From: Aliirhizobium wenxiniae
GTDB lineage: Bacteria > Pseudomonadota > Alphaproteobacteria > Rhizobiales > Rhizobiaceae
Direction of reading: 5' to 3'
Assembly: GCF_019511445.1 (NCBI RefSeq)
Contig: NZ_JAEUAN010000029.1
Span: 1 to 64,000 of the forward strand
DNA: 64,000 nucleotides
The notes under the pieces are model-generated. The model searched no databases and was not told the origin of the DNA. It saw only the letters and a program-made list of their open reading frames with translations. Each line of letters begins with the position of its first letter. Position 1 is the stretch's first letter. Of the stretch, positions 59,628 to 64,000 are shown piece after piece. A program made the translations under genes and the position numbers.

Positions 59628-59990
59628 CGGGGACCTCGTTGAAATGGCGCCCGTTAACGGTCATAGCTATCTTTTGTTTCGTCTCAATCACGGCGCGACC
59701 ATTTATTCTTCGTAGGGCACCATTCTTCGCGCCATCTCTCGCTCACAGGGCGAGCTTTTTGGTCGAAATTTTTTCTCGACCCATTCGTTATCGACATACG
59801 CGGCTGTCGGCGAACAGTTTGCCAGCTTTATCCGCCGGTAAAATGGTTCTGATTGAATAGGTCTCGTTACCTTGGCATACCAAACGGACTGCTTGGCGAA
59901 GGGTGACCTTCGAATGCTAGCGGAACAAGCGCTCGCTTTCTTTGTTTGCGCAAAACGGCAAATCGCCGTGCCATCAGGCGGAGTCCTCAG
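59628..59990. other. Divergent regulatory region
   Basis: Between alpha-amylase and the Mfd paralogue. Holds a degenerate EcfG-like site for the amylase (minus, GAAAC-N17-GTT, 59680 to 59656) and a perfect one for the Mfd paralogue. An ORF at 59872-60171 in another frame is taken as a shadow. Confidence 0.5.
59922..59946 (+). promoter_or_regulatory. EcfG-type promoter for the Mfd paralogue
   Basis: GGAAC 59922-59926, N17, GTT 59944-59946; 45 bases to the chosen TTG start. Confidence 0.72.
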
Positions 59991-62900
59991 TTGCGCGTCA
60001 TCGACTGCGAAGTCAAAAATCTCACACAGTCATCTTCTCACAGTGCTGAAAGGCCGATTATCAGGCAGCCAGCTCCCTTCGTTGCGACACGTCTCGATGA
60101 TTGGCTCAAATGTGTGGGCACATCGCTTTGCTACGTCGCTCTCAGCGAGAGCTCTGCTGAACGCCTCATGAGATCGGTCCGATGCCTGTGTCCCACTGTC
60201 GACGTGGTTCACCTGCCGCCATGGGATTGCCTGCCTTATGATCGTGTCCCTCCCTCGAGGCAGTGCATGGGAAGGCGGATGGATGCTTTGCGGGTCTGGA
60301 GCGAGAGCTCCGATCGGCCCAAGTTGCTTATCACGTCGCTAGACGCAGCACTTCAGCGGGTCCCTCCCTCGCCAGTCATCAAAAGCAGCCGCTACGAGCT
60401 ACAGGTCGGCGAGCAGTTCGACCGGGAAGCTTTCGAGATGTTCGTGCGCTCGACGGGTTATGCGCTCGAAGGCGTTGCTGATGAACCGGGTGAGCTCGCG
60501 ATCCGTGACGAAGTTATCGACATTTTTCCCGCGGGAGGTGCATTTCCGATGCGGATCCTGCTCTCGGAGGAAGGTTCCGTCACTGAACTCAGATCATACA
60601 ACCCGGAGACACAGAGGACAGACACAGTTCTTGAATCGATCGTCTTTGGTCCTGCGTCGGAGGCGATCCCAACCGACAGTAGAGCGGAAGATGGCTCTCC
60701 GGCTGACCGCATTGAGCGGTCTCTCCTGCGCCTATACGACGTGATGCCTTCAGTTTTTGACATTATTGGGCAGTGCCCTATCGTTTTCGAACCGGGATGG
60801 AACGAACGTGTTGAGGAATATTTTGATCTTATTGACGATGCCCGTCAAACGCTGGAGAAAATCGGCGGTGTGGAGGATGCGGGTCGTCGTTCTATCTATC
60901 TCGAACGTGTGGAGTGGATCGGGCAGCTCCAGGCCTTGTCGCAAGCCAACCTCGATCTGTCCGGCGGCAATGCGATCGACGTGGGGGCAAATTCCGATGA
61001 CCTGCGCAGGAAACGTGTCGAACTCTGCGCGAAGGGCATGCAGAACGGCTGCAAGGTCGTGGTTGTGGGACGCGGTCGCCCACTAGAGGCGCTTTGCCGG
61101 CGGATCGCGAAGGCGGCAGGGCAGAACTCCTCAGTCGTAGCCGGATGGGAGGAGGTCCTCAGGGCCAAATCGGGATCCTTTCTAAAGCTCGAGGGCGATT
61201 TACAAGATGGCTTTGTCGACGCTATTCAGGACGTCATCCTGATCACAGCCGGAAATGATGAAACAGCATCCGTTGCGAACGTGCCGATACTGGCCGAACC
61301 AGAGATGCAGATCGGGGACGTGGTTGTTCATGAAGATCATGGTGTCGGACTGCTAGCTGGTCTTGAACGGATCGACGTCGAAGCGTCTGTACGGGACGCG
61401 GCCCGGCTGGAATACCATAACGGCGCGTCTCTTCTTTTACCGACCGAGGAGTTCGGTAAACTCTGGCGGTATGGATCCGATCCGGACGCCGTAAAGCTGG
61501 ATCGCCTTCATACGGATGCTTGGGACAAGAAAAAGGCCCAGATCGCAAAGGATATGGGCTCTGCTGCACGCCATCTCCTGAAAACAGCGAAGGGTCGGCG
61601 TACGGCATGCGCCGAGACCTTCGTCCCGCCTCGGGCAGCCTATACGCAGTTCGTGCGCCGCTTCCCCTATATCGAGACGGTCGACCAGACGGTGGCAATC
61701 AAGGCCGTCCTGTCTGATCTCGCTTCTGGCAAAGTGATGAATAGGCTGATCTGCGGCGACGTCGGCTTCGGCAAAACCGAAATCGCGTTGCGGGCCGCTG
61801 CCGCCGTGGCACACGCCGGCGGCCAGGTCGTCATCATCGCACCAACGACCGTACTCGCGCGGCAGCATTTTATGACTCTCGAACGGCGTTTCGCGGAAAC
61901 TGGTGTTGCCGTGGCGATGCTCTCCCGTCTCGTCAGTTCACGTGAGGCGAAGCGGGTGAAAGCCGGACTTGCCGATGGCGAGATCGGCATTGTCGTTGCG
62001 ACACAGGCGATCCTGGCAAAAGACGTCATCTTCGCTCGCCTCGGGCTTTTGATCGTTGACGAAGAGCACCGGTTTGGTTTCAGGGAAAAGCAAGCGATGA
62101 GTGCGTTAGCATCCTCGCTCCATACGTTGACGATGTCGGCAACGCCCATTCCTCGCACGCTGCAATCTGCGATGGTTGGTATCCAGGATGTCAACGTGTT
62201 GCGTACAGCACCGTCCAAACGTCGACCGGTCCGAACATTTCTCACAACTTTCGATCGTGCAGCTATGCGATCAGCATTGATGCGAGAGTTTCGCAGAGGC
62301 GGTCAGAGTTTCCTTGTTGTTCCGCGCATTGAGGACATTGATGAAATCGAGGCGATCTTTTCGAGACTTGTTCCAGAATTGAAAGTTCGAATTGCGCACG
62401 GCAAGATGCCCGCAGCGGAGATAGACGAAGCTATTGTCGGCTTTTCAGATGGCAATGGTGACATTCTGCTTTCAACGAATATCATCGAAAATGGCATCGA
62501 TGTCCCGCGTGCAAATACCATATTTATTTGGCGCGCTGACCTATTTGGGCTCTCTCAGCTTCATCAGTTGCGTGGACGCGTCGGGAGGGGGAGAGCGCAG
62601 GGTTTCGCGTATTTCCTGACCGGGGAGGACGGCGAGACGAGCGAAGCAACACATGCTCGGTTGTCGACCTTGGTCGAGCAGGATCGTCTAGGGTCTGGGC
62701 TCGCCATCAGCATGCGTGATCTTGACTTGCGCGGTGGAGGCGATGTCGTTGGTGATAATCAGAGCGGGCACGTGAGAGCAATTGGGATAGGCCTGTACCA
62801 GAACCTGCTTGAGAGGGCATTGAATTGTATTCGCAAAGAAAAAGCCAGAATTGCTGACCGTGCTGTCGTCAATGTCGGCGCAACTGGTTCTATTCCTAAG

Positions 62901-63284
62901 GACTACGTATCGGATGCCGCAGTCCGGCTCAATCTTCATGCCAGGTTGCTGCGCGCGTTGTCCGTAAAGGAAATTGATGGCCTCGAGGAGGAGTTTGAAG
63001 ATAGGTTCGGCGAACTCCCCGAAGAGGTCTCGATACTGTTGCGTCTGCACCGGCTACAGATTGCTGCAGGCCGCCTTGGCATGTCAAAATTGGATGCGGG
63101 CCCGAAGGCACTAGCGGTCGCCTTTACCTCGGGAACCCCGCCAAAAGTTATCGCCACCTTGGTAGAGAAAACGGGCACGATTCTGCGCGAGGGCCGTTTA
63201 ATTATCGAGCAATCGACAGCGACGGGCTTAGAGCGTCTCGCATTCTTCGAAGGATTTCTTAAGCGGATGTCGAGATGTGATTAG
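59991..63284 (+). CDS. Mfd-like transcription-repair coupling factor paralogue
   Basis: 1097 residues from the TTG at 59991, preceded by GCGGAG and downstream of the promoter; earlier in-frame starts precede or overlap the promoter. N-terminal UvrB-homology part (WDCLPYDRVPPSRQCMGRRM; DEVIDIFPAGGAFPMRILLS), RNA-polymerase-interacting Tudor-like region (MQIGDVVVHEDHGVGLLAGL), helicase domain with Walker A variant GDVGFGKTEIALRA, DEEH box LIVDEEHRFGFREKQ, SATPIPRTLQSAM and the Q-R motif LHQLRGRVGRGRAQGFAY, and a C-terminal TRCF domain (VRLNLHARLLRALSVKEIDG). Chromosomal Mfd releases stalled RNA polymerase and recruits UvrA. An accessory copy under stress control is notable. Confidence 0.88.
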   Translation: MRVIDCEVKNLTQSSSHSAERPIIRQPAPFVATRLDDWLKCVGTSLCYVALSESSAERLMRSVRCLCPTVDVVHLPPWDCLPYDRVPPSRQCMGRRMDALRVWSESSDRPKLLITSLDAALQRVPPSPVIKSSRYELQVGEQFDREAFEMFVRSTGYALEGVADEPGELAIRDEVIDIFPAGGAFPMRILLSEEGSVTELRSYNPETQRTDTVLESIVFGPASEAIPTDSRAEDGSPADRIERSLLRLYDVMPSVFDIIGQCPIVFEPGWNERVEEYFDLIDDARQTLEKIGGVEDAGRRSIYLERVEWIGQLQALSQANLDLSGGNAIDVGANSDDLRRKRVELCAKGMQNGCKVVVVGRGRPLEALCRRIAKAAGQNSSVVAGWEEVLRAKSGSFLKLEGDLQDGFVDAIQDVILITAGNDETASVANVPILAEPEMQIGDVVVHEDHGVGLLAGLERIDVEASVRDAARLEYHNGASLLLPTEEFGKLWRYGSDPDAVKLDRLHTDAWDKKKAQIAKDMGSAARHLLKTAKGRRTACAETFVPPRAAYTQFVRRFPYIETVDQTVAIKAVLSDLASGKVMNRLICGDVGFGKTEIALRAAAAVAHAGGQVVIIAPTTVLARQHFMTLERRFAETGVAVAMLSRLVSSREAKRVKAGLADGEIGIVVATQAILAKDVIFARLGLLIVDEEHRFGFREKQAMSALASSLHTLTMSATPIPRTLQSAMVGIQDVNVLRTAPSKRRPVRTFLTTFDRAAMRSALMREFRRGGQSFLVVPRIEDIDEIEAIFSRLVPELKVRIAHGKMPAAEIDEAIVGFSDGNGDILLSTNIIENGIDVPRANTIFIWRADLFGLSQLHQLRGRVGRGRAQGFAYFLTGEDGETSEATHARLSTLVEQDRLGSGLAISMRDLDLRGGGDVVGDNQSGHVRAIGIGLYQNLLERALNCIRKEKARIADRAVVNVGATGSIPKDYVSDAAVRLNLHARLLRALSVKEIDGLEEEFEDRFGELPEEVSILLRLHRLQIAAGRLGMSKLDAGPKALAVAFTSGTPPKVIATLVEKTGTILREGRLIIEQSTATGLERLAFFEGFLKRMSRCD

Positions 63285-63550
63285 ACACATGGGTGATGAT
63301 CAGCAAACTCTCACTAGCAGATCATGGAAGATTTTCTGGCCGCGCATTACAGGCTGCGCACATTTCGATGGCGTCGAGGCTGCTCAGCGATGCACCTTCA
63401 GTGACGACACGCTCGCTCGGTCACTCGAAAATCGCTCTCAAGTCGAGGCGGTCGCCGCTCGCTATGACAAGGCAGATAAGTGAATAAGGTAGCGAGAGCA
63501 AATCGGCCACCCACGTCGGCAATGGGCGGCCTTATTGATGATATTGTCAG
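63285..63550. other. Intergenic stretch after the Mfd paralogue
   Basis: Overlapping short plus ORFs (63277-63487) have no recognisable content. AATAAGG at 63484 and CCTTATT near 63530 could pair over a GGCC core as a weak terminator. Confidence 0.35.
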
Positions 63551-63934
63551 TTACCGGGTAATCCCGACGATGAAGCCAACTGCGGCAGCAATCCCAACAG
63601 CCTGCCAGGGATTACGTCGGATACTATCTCTGATGTTGTCGGCCGCTCGATACTGCAGGCTTTCTGCCTCGTCCCTGAGTGCAGCGAGATGCTCACGCGG
63701 CTCAACATAGGGATCATCTCGATGGTTAAGTATCGACTCAAGAGCTTGGTCGACACGCGGCGCATCGGACTTCGCTTCCAGCCCAGTTCCTGAAGGGATA
63801 GCCGTTGTGGTGGCAGACACTGGGTCGGACGCTGGAAACGTCTCCGCCAGTCCTTCATCCAGAGCACTAGCAGATCTTTGCAGTGCCTGTTCACGCTCCA
63901 GCCCGTTAACCGCAGGTGATTTCTCATTCGCCAT
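63551..63934 (-). CDS. Small DUF883/ElaB-like membrane protein with FPASDPVS block
   Basis: 127 residues from the ATG at 63934 with GAGGAGGTCG upstream. Residues 20-45 hold ALDEGLAETFPASDPVSATT, shared with the 60-residue protein at 15590. The second half is a helical DUF883-like unit (EHLAALRDEAESLQYRAADN; IRDSIRRNPWQAVGIAAAVG) ending in a membrane segment with small-residue spacing. ElaB/YgaM-type proteins localise to the inner membrane in stationary phase and can bind ribosomes. Intact. Confidence 0.7.
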   Translation of the reverse strand: MANEKSPAVNGLEREQALQRSASALDEGLAETFPASDPVSATTTAIPSGTGLEAKSDAPRVDQALESILNHRDDPYVEPREHLAALRDEAESLQYRAADNIRDSIRRNPWQAVGIAAAVGFIVGITR

Positions 63935-64000
63935 TTCGACCTCCTCAAATCCTTGGCACACTTCATGTTCAATACCTGTGCCGCCGCGAGATCCAGTTTT

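Noticed and set aside
1..64000. CRISPR arrays, tRNA and rRNA genes
   Set aside because: No regularly spaced direct repeats, no cloverleaf-type or rRNA-like sequence noticed on either strand by eye; a dedicated scan would be decisive.

Overview
The window looks like an accessory replicon (large plasmid) or genomic island of an alphaproteobacterium of the order Hyphomicrobiales, most likely Rhizobiaceae (Rhizobium/Agrobacterium/Ensifer-like). This rests on HWE-type histidine kinases, DUF3618/holin-family/'nutrient deprivation-induced' genes, an ECF15/EcfG-type sigma factor, and IS66, IS110 and IS5 (IS427-like) elements. No rRNA, tRNA, CRISPR array or replication genes were seen.

The unifying theme is the alphaproteobacterial general stress response. 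By eye I find 19 exact matches to GGAAC-N17-GTT, the promoter class of EcfG/RpoE2 sigma factors. Chance would give about two for eight fixed bases on both strands. Every one points at a gene whose start lies 24-99 bases downstream. One lies in front of the window's own EcfG-like sigma gene (44608-45108).

Layout. 0-5 kb: partial IS110 transposase; operon of a stress protein, a holin-family protein and a DUF3618 protein; gluconolactonase remnant; YetF-like membrane protein pair; DUF4142 protein. 5-11.4 kb: decayed zone with catalase, response-regulator and three short-chain dehydrogenase (SDR) pseudogenes among small genes, a GFA enzyme and a cold-shock protein. 11.5-15.8 kb: PRC-barrel protein, SDR, glutathione transferase, FMN reductase, remnants of an ATP-grasp operon and small stress proteins. 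15.8-21.6 kb: HWE kinase with receiver, then a large PAS hybrid kinase broken by frameshifts and joined to an IS66 fragment. 22-31.2 kb: YdeP-type molybdoenzyme, formate/nitrite-type channel, cytochrome oxidase cluster with a fused subunit I/III, DUF2231 and CopD-like membrane proteins. 31.3-34.5 kb: ExoD, SDR and small basic proteins. 34.5-39 kb: PQQ sugar dehydrogenase fused to a PEBP domain, Zn alcohol dehydrogenase, SDR and a second FMN reductase. 39-45 kb: thiamine-diphosphate enzyme, DUF3175, MgtC, several tiny stress proteins, DUF892 (YciF-like), receiver and the EcfG-like sigma factor. 45-55.5 kb: sensor pseudogenes, two CRP-family regulators flanking a DUF6894 protein, a BLUF photoreceptor next to a GGDEF-EAL protein, an IS5 copy, and an HWE kinase with receiver. 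55.8-64 kb: 4-alpha-glucanotransferase with an unusual membrane tail, alpha-amylase, an Mfd paralogue and a glycine-zipper-like membrane protein.

How it fits together (inference): the cluster is an EcfG-controlled survival package covering redox detoxification, envelope proteins, storage-glucan use, alternative respiration and a DNA repair helicase. Local HWE kinases, receivers and a blue-light/c-di-GMP pair provide input. Many member genes carry single-base indels, so either the island is eroding or the assembly has small indel errors; this needs checking before function is assigned.
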